A stretch of 64,000 nucleotides of DNA. Origin: Streptomyces aculeolatus. GTDB taxonomy: Bacteria; Actinomycetota; Actinomycetes; Streptomycetales; Streptomycetaceae. The stretch covers positions 415,312 through 479,311 of the forward strand of contig NZ_JAINRD010000004.1 of NCBI RefSeq assembly GCF_020400605.1, in the 5' to 3' direction. Both the position numbers and the translations under genes were made by a program. A model generated the notes under the pieces. It made no database searches and was not told where the DNA came from. It saw only the letters and a program-made list of their open reading frames with translations. This document shows positions 24,929 to 34,131 of the stretch, in pieces (positions within the stretch are counted from its first letter, which is position 1; each line of letters starts with the position of its first letter).

Positions 24929-26706
24929 TGGCCTTGTTCACGACTCCCGGTTCTGGCTCAACTTCCGTGAAGCGTGACGGTGAGTGACGGCTGACGCTGG
25001 GATGGGCCTCCGGGAAGTTGCCTGAAAATGATCAGTGGTGATCTCGGTGTGGCCAACAGTTCGGCGCCGTGGAAGAGACGGTGCTCCGGCTGGAGGAACT
25101 GCTGTTCTCGTCGATCGCGGACGTGGCGGTGCTGTCTGTGGACGTGAACAACGAGGCGATACGCGTTGAGGCCCGCCGGACGACGGCCGGCTCTACTTGT
25201 CCGGACTGCGGAGCCTGGTCAGGGCGGGTGCACAGCTCCTACCTGCGGTTTCCGGCCGACGTGCCCACCGCGGGGCGGCGGGTGGTGCTGAGCTTGCTTG
25301 TCCGTCGGTTCTTCTGTCCGAACGCTTCGTGCGGACGGCGGACGTTCGTCGAGCAGGTGCCGGGGCTGACCCGTCGGCATGGCCGGTGGACCGAGCGGTT
25401 GCGTTCGACGCTGGCCTCGGTCGGCCTGGCGCTGGCCGGCCGGGCCGGGGCACGGATGGCCCGGGTCTTCGGGGTGCCCGTCAGCCGAAGCACAGGGCTG
25501 CGGCTGGTCGACGCACTGCCCGAGCCGCAACCTCCAGCCCCTCGGGTGGTCGGTGTCGATGAGTACGCCACGCGCAAGGGCCGCGTATACGGCACGATCC
25601 TGGTCGACGTCGAGACCCGACGGCCTGTGGACCTCCTACCCAATCGGGAGGCATCCAGCCTGGCCAGGTGGCTCGCCAAGCGACCCGGCATCGAGGTCGT
25701 AGCCGGGACCGCGCTCCCGGCCGGGGCGCCCCAAGCGGTCCAGGTCGCCGACAGGTGGCATCTGTGGAACAACCTCGGCGAGGCCGCCGAGCGAGCCGTC
25801 GCCCGCCACCGCCAGTGCCTGCGCGTCCTGGTCCCCGAGCCGGTCGGCAAGAAGGCCGAGGAGCCCACGCCGCCCGAGGAGACACCGGACTCGCCGTGGC
25901 GAAGCCAGCGGTTCGCCAACCGTATCCGGGCCAGGCACGCCACCGTCCACGCAATGCTGGAAGCCGGCCACAGCCGCCGCTCGATCGGCCGCCAACTCCA
26001 CATGACCCGCTGCTCCGTCAAGAGCCTCGCCGACGCCGCGAAGCCGGAAGACCTCTTCCGCGGCCAGTGGCAGTACAACCGGACCTCCGCCCTGGACGAG
26101 TACAAGCCCTACCTCGATGAACGCTGGGACGAAGGCTGCACCAACGCCTGGAAGCTCTGGGAGGAGATCGTCCTGCTCGGCTACCGGGGCAGCTACGGCA
26201 TCGTCAGCGCCTACATGAGGAAGAAGCGCACCTCACCCCGCCCGGTCACCGCACGACCCCCAGCACCCCGGGTGGTGACCCGATGGATTCTCAGCAGACC
26301 GGAGACGCTCACCGAGCTCGAACAGCTCCGGCTCAAGGCTGTGCTGGCCGAGTGTCCCGAACTCGAAGCCCTCACCGGCCACGTCCGGGCCTTCGCCCAG
26401 ATGCTCACCGAGCGCCAGGGCGAACGGCTCCCGCAGTGGCTCGATGCCGTCCGCCAGGACGACCTGCCCAGCCTCCACACCCTCGCCTCCGGCATCGACC
26501 GAGACCGCGACGCCGTCATCGCCGGCCTCACCCTGCCCTGGAACTCCGGCGTCGTCGAAGGACACGTCAACCGAATCAAGATGCTCAAGAGGCAGATGTT
26601 CGGCCGAGCCGGCTTCCATCTGCTCCGCAAGCGGGTCCTCCTCGCATGACGGAGAGCTACCGCTTCAGGGAAGTTGAGCCAGAACCGGTTCTCGCATCCA
26701 AAGCCA
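24929..26706 (+). mobile_element. ISL3-family insertion sequence, 1778 bp
   Basis: The ends read TGGCCTTG and, inverted, TGGCTTTG. An almost perfect 25-bp inner inverted repeat (GGTTCTGGCTCAACTTCC...) lies at 24949-24973 and 26662-26686. It is flanked by ACAACG (24923-24928 and 26707-26712), which also matches the original target once the neighbouring transposon is removed. It carries one transposase gene, probably inactive. Confidence 0.85.
25069..26649 (+). CDS. ISL3-family transposase, catalytically doubtful
   Basis: A 526-residue protein with an N-terminal zinc finger (CPDCGAWSGRVHSSY, CPNASCGRRTF), the DDE region beginning VVGVDEYATRKGRVYGT, VADRWHLW and the C-terminal NSGVVEGHVNRIK (catalytic E). 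Between PGIEVV and VQVADRWHL the usual CRDRAPFF-type segment, which holds the second catalytic aspartate, is replaced by AGTALPAGAP. A small deletion with frame compensation explains this. Confidence 0.85.
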   Translation: MEETVLRLEELLFSSIADVAVLSVDVNNEAIRVEARRTTAGSTCPDCGAWSGRVHSSYLRFPADVPTAGRRVVLSLLVRRFFCPNASCGRRTFVEQVPGLTRRHGRWTERLRSTLASVGLALAGRAGARMARVFGVPVSRSTGLRLVDALPEPQPPAPRVVGVDEYATRKGRVYGTILVDVETRRPVDLLPNREASSLARWLAKRPGIEVVAGTALPAGAPQAVQVADRWHLWNNLGEAAERAVARHRQCLRVLVPEPVGKKAEEPTPPEETPDSPWRSQRFANRIRARHATVHAMLEAGHSRRSIGRQLHMTRCSVKSLADAAKPEDLFRGQWQYNRTSALDEYKPYLDERWDEGCTNAWKLWEEIVLLGYRGSYGIVSAYMRKKRTSPRPVTARPPAPRVVTRWILSRPETLTELEQLRLKAVLAECPELEALTGHVRAFAQMLTERQGERLPQWLDAVRQDDLPSLHTLASGIDRDRDAVIAGLTLPWNSGVVEGHVNRIKMLKRQMFGRAGFHLLRKRVLLA

Positions 26707-26711
26707 ACAAC

Positions 26712-27194
26712 GACCCCCTCGTCCTCGCGCACGCCCGCGCCCTGCTCGCTTCCACGCGCGAAGGGGCGTGCGCGTACGTGGACTGCGACGCCCGCGACCC
26801 GGAGGCGATTCTCGACGCGGCCTCCCGCACGCTGGACTTTACGCGGCCTGTCGGGCTGATGATGCTGGGCATCCTGGGGTCCGTCTGGGACGACGAGGAG
26901 GCGTACGCCATCCGGGACCGGCTGGTCGCGGCGCTGGCACCGGGGAGTTACCTGGTCTTCGAGGACGGCACCAACGCGATCAACCGCGAGGCCGCGGACG
27001 CCGCAGAGAAGACGCGGGCCGAGGACGGGGATCCCTACCGGCTGCGTGACCGCGGGCAGATGACCCGGTTCCTCACCGGCCTTGAGGTGCTGGAGCCCGG
27101 GCTGGTGTCGGTGTCGCAGTGGCGCCCCGAAGAGGGCCGCTGGGCGGTGCCCGACGCCGTGAACGCCTTCTGCGCGGTCGCGGCCAAGCGCTGA
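26712..27194 (+). pseudogene. SAM methyltransferase (PF04672), 3' part
   Basis: The continuation of the gene cut at 22512. It reads DPLVLAHARALLASTREG, LDFTRPVGLMMLGILGS, APGSYLVFEDGTN and ends VAAKR. The join to the 5' part is exactly in frame after subtracting the two insertions. No start of its own is apparent, so it is not expected to be expressed as a functional enzyme. Confidence 0.85.
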
Positions 27195-27329
27195 TCCATG
27201 CCGGCTGTGCAACCGCGGGTGGCAGGCTGAACGGCGGGGAGCGCGAGCAGGAGGCGCATCCAGCGGGCGGTTCGTGGCCCATGGTTCTTCAGGCGGCCGC
27301 TCACCGTCGAACCCCAAGGCGCCGTTGGA

Positions 27330-27875
27330 CTAGACCAGTTCATTGGTACTGGCGGATATCAGTGGGCGACCTGCATCGGAGCGCGCAGACATTGGAAGTC
27401 CCTCGCGAAGGAGGGGAAGGAAGCGGCTGGGGTCGCCGAGGACGGCTTCGCCTTCTCGCGGCCACAGTTGGGCATCGGCCAGGGCGACGCCCAGATATGC
27501 CGTCGTCGGATCAGGCTGGTCCCAGGTGGGATCTACGACGCCTCCGTCCGGGTCCACACACCAGGCGTGGGGAAGAGGAAAGCCATGCGTCGTGGCGAAT
27601 CCCTCGGCGTAGATCAGGCCGCGGTCGCGGTGAGCACGGGCGGTCCTTGCCGCGTTGTCGTAGCACTCCCGATCGGGCAGCTTCCGGACCTCGGCCGGCC
27701 GACGCTCGTACGTGAAGAGGCGACCGTGCGTCAGCAGGAGATGGAACTGCGTGGGGTGGGCCCAGCCCGACCGGCCAACGACGCCGGCTACTTCGGCGCC
27801 CAGGCGCACGAAGGCCGTCAACTTCCTGTCGGCAGAGTCGTAGGGAGGCGTACCGGCGTCGACGTTGCTGGCCAT
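27330..27875 (-). CDS. Hypothetical protein with CYDNA/HAW/DPTW motifs
   Basis: A 181-residue protein. The ATG at 27875 has GAGGA upstream. It contains CYDNAARTA, GLIYAEGFATT, PHAWCVDPDG and DPTWDQP...YLGVALA. The Cys/His/Asp pattern appears in a widespread uncharacterised phage/actinobacterial family and is suggestive of a transglutaminase-like or papain-like fold. This is inferred from motif order only. It is convergent with the broken methyltransferase gene. Confidence 0.65.
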   Translation of the reverse strand: MASNVDAGTPPYDSADRKLTAFVRLGAEVAGVVGRSGWAHPTQFHLLLTHGRLFTYERRPAEVRKLPDRECYDNAARTARAHRDRGLIYAEGFATTHGFPLPHAWCVDPDGGVVDPTWDQPDPTTAYLGVALADAQLWPREGEAVLGDPSRFLPLLREGLPMSARSDAGRPLISASTNELV

Positions 27876-28320
27876 AGCCGAATCGTCCTCCGTTCCGGGC
27901 GGCACCGGAGGCGATTCGGCCGATCGTCTGGCCGGCGATCCGACGGGGTGTTCAACGGGCAGGCGCCCGGCAGGTGGGTTTCCGCGGTCGGGCCCGCAGA
28001 CGCAGGTTCTGAGGCAGTCAGGTGGGTCCATCATCCAGGAGGGATGGGCCGGCACTACGTGGAGCAGATCGGCCCAGGTGCTTGGCTACGTCAGCGGACG
28101 CGATCTCTGGTGCGCTCTTGGCTGGCTCGGACCCATCGAGGTCGGACGCGGGCCTCCCGGCGCGGCCGGGTCACCTCTCATGCAGAGCGGATCATGATTC
28201 GGGGGAGCCCGCTCGGCAGTCCCGTCGCCCGGCTGGCCGCGCCGCGAACGCGTCGGCATGTACAGCGAAGAACCCCGTCGCCTTGACCGAGGGCCAGACG
28301 ACGGGGTGTATCGGCAGTGG
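27876..28320. other. Non-coding region
   Basis: No gene seen on either strand with host-like codon use. It contains the promoter side of the preceding minus-strand gene and a terminator near its right end (28272-28307). Confidence 0.4.
28272..28307. terminator. Terminator-like hairpin after the HNH gene
   Basis: Perfect 9-bp stem ACCCCGTCG/CGACGGGGT with an 18-base loop, 14 bp downstream of the stop of the minus-strand HNH gene. Confidence 0.6.
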
Positions 28321-29060
28321 CTATGCCGCCGGCGTGAACTCTGACTGGCGTGGTGACGGCTCGACACGTGTCGATCGAGCGAGGACGACGGTGATCTCTG
28401 GGTCGTCGCAGCCCGCGGCGATTCGCTGAATAGCAGCGTGCTCCCGGCCGTCCGCAGACAGGCCCCAGCGGACCTTAACCACGACCCAGTCCGTGATGTA
28501 GCGGCAGGGCGCCGCTACGGCAGGCGGCATCCACTCGGCGGGGTCGCGGTCCACCTTCGACTGATTCGACTTGTCGTGGACCGCGAGGAGGGCACGCGGG
28601 TCGTCAAGATCGTTGGCGTAAGCCTCCCGCTCGGCCGCAGTCCACGTCCGTGCTCCGGAGTCCCAGGCTTCACCCAACGCCACCATATGGTCGATATCGA
28701 CGTCGAGCTTGCTGGTCTGCGTGGTGTCGTCATACCAGGAGTACCAGGTGCCGGTGTCCTTCGCGATGGTGCACCGGCCGGTGATCTCCGGGGCCGTGAC
28801 GGCGTCTCTGAGCAGCACTTCGGCCCGCGTGTCGCAGCCGTCGCGATCCGAGTCGACCCAGTGCTTGAACTCACGACGGTGGTAGCCGGCGCGGGGGCCC
28901 TCCTTCTCAACGGGCAAGCCAGTAATCAGCTCCGACAGCGGAGCTTTCACCACCTCGCCCTGTGCTGCTACCGCAGAGCCTGCGGGCAAGAGCAACAGCG
29001 CGAGGACCAGGCCAGTGCGCCGACCACCCCATGGGCGAACAGTCTCTTGATCGATTTCAT
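28321..29060 (-). CDS. Secreted HNH-type nuclease (DUF1524/GmrSD C-terminal-like), possible frameshift
   Basis: The mature part holds the HNH signature DVDIDHMVALGEAWDSGA, then YANDLDDPRALLAVHDKSNQ and WMPP...CRYITDWVVVKVRWGL. This is typical of exported Streptomyces HNH proteins, which degrade extracellular nucleic acid. The ATG at 29060 would give a good signal peptide (MKSIKRLFAHGVVGALA), but it is one base out of frame with LVLALLLLPAGSAVAA. A lost C near 29010 would explain this. Without a frameshift a GTG further upstream (29082) must be used, giving an odd acidic N-terminus. Confidence 0.75.
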
Positions 29061-29328
29061 GAACCCTGCATAGCGCCAGCACGGACTCTGGCAGCTGCGC
29101 CGCGCCGCCCTTCACTCCTTCGGGAGTGTCGGTCAGTCCACGATGGTGCCGCATCCGGCAGAGTCCCCGGCCTCCGAAGAGGGCTCAGCTCAGACACGGC
29201 GTGGGCGACCTGGTCCCTGAGTGAGAATCAGAACACCGCCGTGAAGGCAGCCCACGGGCGAGCGGCTGTTCGCCGTCGCGGCGGTCCGGCACCGCGGCGC
29301 CGCGATCGAGGCCCCGCTCGGCCGTGGT

Positions 29329-29583
29329 CTAGTCGAACTCTTCCTCAATGACGTCGTCGACGATGTCCCGGATGGTGTCGGTGTCGAGGCCCTCGCACGC
29401 CGGCGGCAGCACCGTCTGGTCGACGAGCTTGCGGGCGGTCTCGGCGTTCTCGGCGATGCCGAGGTTCTCGGCGGTTGCCTCCTTGCAGGCGGTCTGTGCT
29501 TCGCCGGAGCCCCCGTCGTCGCTGGAGCAGGCGCCGATGGTTAGAAGCAGACCGGCGACCGCGGCCACGGTACGCATGCGCAT
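29329..29583 (-). CDS. Small lipoprotein
   Basis: An 84-residue protein with ATG at 29583 and AGGGGGA 5 bases upstream. The signal peptide MRMRTVAAVAGLLLTIGAC ends in a lipobox, followed by SSDDGGSG. The mature part has two further cysteines (TACKEA, PPACEG), probably disulfide-bonded. Exported and lipid-anchored; the role is unknown. Confidence 0.75.
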   Translation of the reverse strand: MRMRTVAAVAGLLLTIGACSSDDGGSGEAQTACKEATAENLGIAENAETARKLVDQTVLPPACEGLDTDTIRDIVDDVIEEEFD

Positions 29584-29912
29584 GGTTCCCCCTGGACGTG
29601 TCGTGTCAGGTGCATCGTGCAGCATGCGCGCACGCTCGTCCGCCGAATCGACCAAGTGCAGACAACGGCCGGCCCGTTCGAGACATCGTGCCGGATGCCG
29701 CGCGGCGGACTCGTGCTCGTCGGCTGCCCGCAAGTAGCGCGAGCACCTGCAGGAGTGCCGCGGCTGCGCCGCCGGGCATGTACGGCATCGGCGGGATCAC
29801 GCGGGCATCATGTGACGCAGAGAGTCGGGGAGTCGAAGCGGATCGGGGATCGCGTCCGATGGCGGTCACCGGGCCGTGCCGGCCACGACGTGATCGGGGG
29901 CGGGCCTTGGGC
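29584..29912. other. Divergent intergenic region
   Basis: It separates the divergently transcribed lipoprotein and membrane-protein genes and probably contains both promoters. No repeat or RNA structure was recognised. Confidence 0.4.
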
Positions 29913-30524
29913 ATGGGCATCTTCGTCGGCTGCGTCATCGGTGTGGTGGGCATCGGCCTGACGGTCTACGGCATGCTGACCGGCGGTAAGCGGGACCGCG
30001 CCGCTGTGGCCGCTCTCGAATCGGCGCTCAGGCAGTGGGCCGTCGCGCACGGGGCCGGCGAACTGCACGACGTCGGCGATCCGGCCTCGCTGGTGGCGTC
30101 CTGGCCGCAGCGCCGTATGGACGAGGTGCTGCTGGCCTGCCACGGCCACCGGCGCAGCGGACGATTTACCGTCGTCGCCTTTCTCGAACACGACGAACCC
30201 GCCAACCACCACCTCCTGCTGATCAGGCTCAGCGTCGGCGGCCAGTTGCCCGCCCCGTCGAAACCCTCCGGTGCGTCGCGGCACGGCCGCAGGCGATGGG
30301 CACGCGAGACGGCGGCCATGCTCGGCTACGACGACACCGCCACCCACATGCTCGAACAGGCCGCGGCCGCCGTCGACGGCTCCCTCCACCTCGTTCGCGA
30401 CCAACTGTGCGTGCTGCACTGCGGACTGCCCCGCACCGCGGTACGCGACCTCGAACCGCACCCCGACGCGCTGGTCAGCCTCCTCGACTCGGCGACCGAT
30501 CTCGCAGAGCAGTTGTCGCGCTGA
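29913..30524 (+). CDS. Membrane-anchored hypothetical protein
   Basis: A 203-residue protein with a single N-terminal membrane helix (MGIFVGCVIGVVGIGLTVYG) followed by a soluble domain (SALRQWAVAHG, RMDEVLLACHGHRRSGRF, HLVRDQLCVLHCGLP). No family is recognised. Two hairpins follow the stop. Confidence 0.65.
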   Translation: MGIFVGCVIGVVGIGLTVYGMLTGGKRDRAAVAALESALRQWAVAHGAGELHDVGDPASLVASWPQRRMDEVLLACHGHRRSGRFTVVAFLEHDEPANHHLLLIRLSVGGQLPAPSKPSGASRHGRRRWARETAAMLGYDDTATHMLEQAAAAVDGSLHLVRDQLCVLHCGLPRTAVRDLEPHPDALVSLLDSATDLAEQLSR

Positions 30525-30557
30525 AGCGACCGCGCCGCCGGACCCCCGGTGGAACAG

Positions 30558-30647
30558 CCCGTGTCCGGAGGCACTCCTGCGGACACGGGTCGGGTGCCCG
30601 CGACAGCGAGTACCGCAGGCATCGGCTCACCCGGGGGCGGGTGAGCC
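30558..30647. terminator. Two consecutive terminator-like hairpins
   Basis: Stem 1 CCCGTGTCCG/CGGACACGGG (30558-30589, 12-base loop). Stem 2 GGCTCACCCG/CGGGTGAGCC (30624-30647, 4-base loop). Both are perfect 10-bp stems downstream of the preceding gene. Confidence 0.65.
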
Positions 30648-30864
30648 GGTCACCGTACGTCCACCCGGGGGCCTCCGGCCGCACGGTATATCCGGATCAC
30701 ATCCCTTTTCACCCGCGGGCGCCCTGCCGCCGACGACCCTCAGCTCAGGACTACAAGAGCACCCCGTGGCGGGTGTCTTGCAGGTCCCGCATCCACCTCA
30801 CCCGTACGAGGCGCGGTGTGCCGCAAGGGCCCGGCCCGCGGGGCGGGCCCGTAGGCTCGGCGCT

Positions 30865-31182
30865 GTGGCAGACATCCAGAACACCCAGGGCTTCAAGGCC
30901 CTCCTCGCGCAGACCGAGGCCGAGCTGCTCACCCGCGGCCTGGACGTCGTGCCCGTGGGAGTGCGCAACGTGCTCACTCACGCGGTGAACACCGTCGCCG
31001 AGCGCATGAGGATCCAGTCCCGCTCTGCCCTGCGCTACGTCGACCCTTCGGTCATCGCCGACCAGATCGCCAAGGCCGGCGCCGAGTCCACCGACGGCTC
31101 CGAAGCAGCCCACGGCATCCTTCCGCTCCGGCTGGACAACCGCACGGTGCCCACCGCCGGTGGGTCACCGGGCGCCCCCTGA
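30865..31182 (+). CDS. Hypothetical protein
   Basis: A 105-residue protein starting at GTG (VADIQNTQGFKALLAQTEAE). It is helical, with NVLTHAVNTVAERMRIQ. No family is recognised. Its stop overlaps the next start (TGATG), so both proteins are translationally coupled and probably work together. A 340-bp leader precedes it, with the two hairpins of the upstream gene. Confidence 0.65.
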   Translation: MADIQNTQGFKALLAQTEAELLTRGLDVVPVGVRNVLTHAVNTVAERMRIQSRSALRYVDPSVIADQIAKAGAESTDGSEAAHGILPLRLDNRTVPTAGGSPGAP

Positions 31183-31499
31183 TGGCCCTGGCCCAAGCCG
31201 CCAAGTACGCCACCGCCAATGGCGATCCGCGCGCCGCGCAGCACGCCCTCGACCTGATCTGCGAGATCGGCGCCGCCATCGCCGAGCTGGACCGCGACCA
31301 CGCGCCCGTTCCGGCCGGGGTCCTCGACGAGACCGTGCAGATCCTGGAGCGCGTCGCGCAGAAGATCGAGAAGGAGGGGTGGAGCATCTGCCCGTGCGGC
31401 GAGGACCACGGCCAAGCCCGCGCCGACGCCGCGGTCCCCGCCGTCATGCGCGCCGACGCCGGCCTCGTCCGCACCGTGCGGACCAGCATCGACCGCTGA
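31182..31499 (+). CDS. Hypothetical protein with CPCGEDH motif
   Basis: A 105-residue, mostly helical protein coupled to the preceding gene. It contains a C-terminal CPCGEDHG that could bind a metal. No family is recognised. Confidence 0.65.
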   Translation: MALAQAAKYATANGDPRAAQHALDLICEIGAAIAELDRDHAPVPAGVLDETVQILERVAQKIEKEGWSICPCGEDHGQARADAAVPAVMRADAGLVRTVRTSIDR

Positions 31500-31689
31500 C
31501 TACCCACGCCCCCGGCTCTGGCCCACCAGGTCGTCGCCCCTCGGAACCAGTACCGGTACCGGGCTACCGCTGACTTCCGTTCCGGGGGCGTGTTGGACGG
31601 GAGCCGGGTGGGCAGGGCCGGCCAGGGTGCTGTTGTGCTCGGCTGCGACCCAGGCACCGGGGAACCAGATCCCGGTGTAGTACTCAAGG

Positions 31690-31800
31690 GCAGCGCGCAG
31701 CACCACCTGACCGAGGGGTCGGCACCCTCGCCGTCCTGCCGAGCGGCGTCAATCGCAACGATGTCACCCAGTTGATCCCGCTGCTCGATGCGATCCCCGT
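31690..31800 (+). pseudogene. IS5-family transposase fragment
   Basis: The plus strand reads HHLTE, then after a frame change LAVLPSGVNRNDVTQLIPLL and DAIP. This matches the catalytic-domain segment (GGNRNDVTQLMPLL-type) of IS5-family transposases of Streptomyces. Only about 35 residues remain. It is evidence of a former IS insertion and deletion here. Confidence 0.65.
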
Positions 31801-31840
31801 CGGTTCGTGGCCGGGCAGCATTCTTCCGGCTACCGCCGCG

Positions 31841-31868
31841 GTGCCCGGCCCGGAACGGGGCCGGGCAC
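31841..31868. terminator. Perfect 11-bp stem-loop
   Basis: GTGCCCGGCCC and GGGCCGGGCAC with a 6-base loop. It lies between the plus-strand pair ending at 31499 and the minus-strand gene ending at 32016, where a bidirectional terminator is expected. Confidence 0.6.
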
Positions 31869-32015
31869 CTATCCTCGAGTGGTCGAGCGAATATCCGCCG
31901 AACTCGTCTGCTGACTCATCCCCCACCGACAGCTCAGCTCATCGTGCCTGCCGCGGAAGCCTACCGGCAGGGCCCCGTTTCGTGCCGTTGCTGACGAGGT
32001 TGCGGATCGGTAGCG

Positions 32016-32606
32016 TCAGCGGACGACGTGGCCGATCACCTTGGCGACGACGTCGGTGATCAGGGGGCCGCACCCCTCGGGTGCGCGGCCGGTGAACTCC
32101 AAGGTGAAGCGGTCGTCGTCACCGGCGATGAACTGCAGGCTCTTGTTGACCGAAGCGAAACGAGGGCCGATTGGATTGTACGAGTCGCCCACGGGGTCTC
32201 CGGTGGGGGCAATCACCTGGGCGCTATAGGACTGTTCGCCCATGTCCTTGGCGCATGAGGGGTCGGTGTTACGAGCGTGCTTCCAGGTGATGTTGACTAC
32301 GGAGCCGGTGTCCGCCTCGAACTCCTGGGAGATGCTTCCCGCTCCGATGTCGACCGCCTGGTAGGTGTACTGGGTGAGGGCGCGGCTGTAGAGGGTCACC
32401 CCGCCACGGGCGTCGGCCCCGGCGACCTGCCAGTCGCCGATGCTCTCGCCGTCGTAGAACTCCACGACGCCTCCCGCTGGGGCGGCCGGCGCAGAAAACG
32501 TGCCGTTCTTGATGAGGTTCCCGGCCGCAGCCGCGGGGTTGACAGCGCCGGTGACGGCCAGGATGGCGGCGCCCAGCAGGGCTCCGACGGACATGCGCTT
32601 GTTCAT
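32016..32606 (-). CDS. Secreted protein, DUF642/choice-of-anchor C-like
   Basis: A 196-residue protein with GAAGGAATGGC before the ATG. The signal peptide is MNKRMSVGALLGAAILAVTG with cleavage near AAAA. The mature part begins NLIKNGTFSAP and continues GESIGDWQVAGADARGG, ISQEFEADTGSVVNITW and later RFTLEFTGRAP. This is the beta-sandwich pattern of DUF642-type domains, which bind cell-wall polysaccharide in other organisms. Exported; the ligand is unknown. Confidence 0.75.
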   Translation of the reverse strand: MNKRMSVGALLGAAILAVTGAVNPAAAAGNLIKNGTFSAPAAPAGGVVEFYDGESIGDWQVAGADARGGVTLYSRALTQYTYQAVDIGAGSISQEFEADTGSVVNITWKHARNTDPSCAKDMGEQSYSAQVIAPTGDPVGDSYNPIGPRFASVNKSLQFIAGDDDRFTLEFTGRAPEGCGPLITDVVAKVIGHVVR

Positions 32607-33131
32607 GCCATTCCTTCATTCGTCGAGTAGATGATCCGCCATTGCCGCAATGGCAGTCGTATGGATGGACAACCCCCGCCCGGACCACGAGAGCCGGATG
32701 GCCAGCACCCTGCGCCAACGGCAATAGGTGGCTCCCCAGCGAACGAATCCGGAGTGGTCAGGGACGAGCGGTCCGCGCCAGCAGGTGAGGTGGTACGGCA
32801 CCGACCGTGCACAATCGGAATCGGTCCGTCTCCCAGGCCGAAGGCGTTCCCTACGCGCGTTGTCTCACCGAGGACTGCCCTGCATGGGCGACGATGCCTG
32901 GCGGAGCCCACCGGCACATCAGCCGATCACGACCAGGCTGCACCAGCGGTCCGGGCATTCACGACAGGCGGTGGGGTGCAAGAGTCGATGCTGGCCGCAA
33001 GAGGCACGCACAGGTGGATCAGAGCGGGGGCGCCGTAGCGGCCAGCAGTATCTGCGACGCGCCCATGGCGCCGCTGGGAACGGTGGGTGCCCCTCGACTC
33101 CTGAGCGGCACCCGCAGCTCACCTTTCGCTG
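32607..33131. other. Non-coding region
   Basis: No gene with host-like coding bias was recognised on either strand. It is probably the promoter region of the minus-strand secreted-protein gene plus degraded sequence. Confidence 0.4.
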
Positions 33132-33533
33132 TCAACTGAGGCCGAACAGCGGGTCGATGTGCCCTAGAGCCTTGCAGGAATAATACTGTTCGTCGCCGCT
33201 GTACTCGACGGAGTAGCCGGAGATCTCCCCTTCGACTGAGGTCGTGATGTCGCTGATACTGCCGTACTCCATGGTGGCCCATCCCTTGTCGTCGGTCTGC
33301 GACGTGCCGAGAAACGTACCGTGGTCGCCGACGTACCAATCGATGTCCGCATAGGACACCGGCTTTCCCTTACTTGTCAGCCGGCACTTACCGCGCCCAT
33401 GCAGACCGGAGGCGAATTTCCCCTTGATGGGTTCGGCCACCAAGGTCGTCGGCTGCTTTCCGGACGGTTGTTCAGCAGGAGGTGTTGTCTGTGATGGCTG
33501 GTCGCCACCGGCTGGGATTCTCTTTGGTGACAT
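33132..33533 (-). CDS. Hypothetical protein of lower GC content
   Basis: A 133-residue protein. The ATG at 33533 has GGAG upstream. The N-terminus is Pro/Gln-rich (about 1-30), followed by a beta-rich domain (KCRLTSKGKPVSYADIDWYV, GYSVEYSGDEQYYSC). Codon use is less GC-biased than its neighbours, suggesting recent acquisition. No signal peptide is visible, although the domain looks extracellular. No family is recognised. Confidence 0.6.
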   Translation of the reverse strand: MSPKRIPAGGDQPSQTTPPAEQPSGKQPTTLVAEPIKGKFASGLHGRGKCRLTSKGKPVSYADIDWYVGDHGTFLGTSQTDDKGWATMEYGSISDITTSVEGEISGYSVEYSGDEQYYSCKALGHIDPLFGLS

Positions 33534-33657
33534 GACGTCTCCACTCGATTATCGAACGCGTGTCCCGCGCTCTGTGCGAAAACAGCATCTCACGCCATGG
33601 CGCCTTTTTACCTTCACATGGGAAACGAATCGCCGATCCCCTAGGCAATCAAGACCC

Positions 33658-34098
33658 TCACGGAGTACATGAGGTTGCGGTGACGCGACACAGAAGATGA
33701 CGGGTCAGAGATTCGTCGACAGCAGGCGGCAAGTCCCGGAATCTGGGAGCGCTTGTTCGGCAGTCCGCAATGGGCACTTCCTCACATCGCCATCGATCGC
33801 GGAAGCGTACTCCGTCCGTCACCCGCGCGATGGGTGTGTTGTGGGCTTTGTCGCGGCGGTGGAAGGTGCCGTAGTCAAGGAAGGTGAGCGCGACGGCGTC
33901 GATCACACCGCGGTCGGAGTGGATGACCACGGCACGCAGCCCGCCGTAGACCTCTGCGTTGATGGTGGAGGCGAACTCGATTCGCAGCCGCAGCGGCGCG
34001 TCCGGCACAGGTGAGGCGTAGCAGGTGTTGCCCACGACGACGGCGTCGTGGAAGGGGAGGCACAACTCGTCGAAGAACTCGCGGGCATGCAAGGACAC
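33658..34098 (-). CDS. Hypothetical protein
   Basis: A 146-residue protein with a GTG start and an AAGGAT-like site. Contains DAVVVGNTCYASPVPDAPL, RAVVIHSDRGVIDAVALTFLD and IARVTDG. No family is recognised. It precedes no obvious partner other than the DUF317 gene upstream on the same strand. Confidence 0.6.
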   Translation of the reverse strand: MSLHAREFFDELCLPFHDAVVVGNTCYASPVPDAPLRLRIEFASTINAEVYGGLRAVVIHSDRGVIDAVALTFLDYGTFHRRDKAHNTPIARVTDGVRFRDRWRCEEVPIADCRTSAPRFRDLPPAVDESLTRHLLCRVTATSCTP

Positions 34099-34131
34099 CT
34101 TGGATCCTTCGTTTCGGGATCGGCCGCGGGG

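Larger units (their letters stand above)
31500..32015. other. Gap with IS remnant and terminator
   Basis: No intact gene. It holds a transposase fragment (31690-31800) and a perfect 11-bp stem-loop (31841-31868). The rest shows no recognisable feature. Confidence 0.45.

Noticed and set aside
33534..33657. Possible small gene in a lower-GC gap
   Set aside because: No frame with start, ribosome site and plausible composition.
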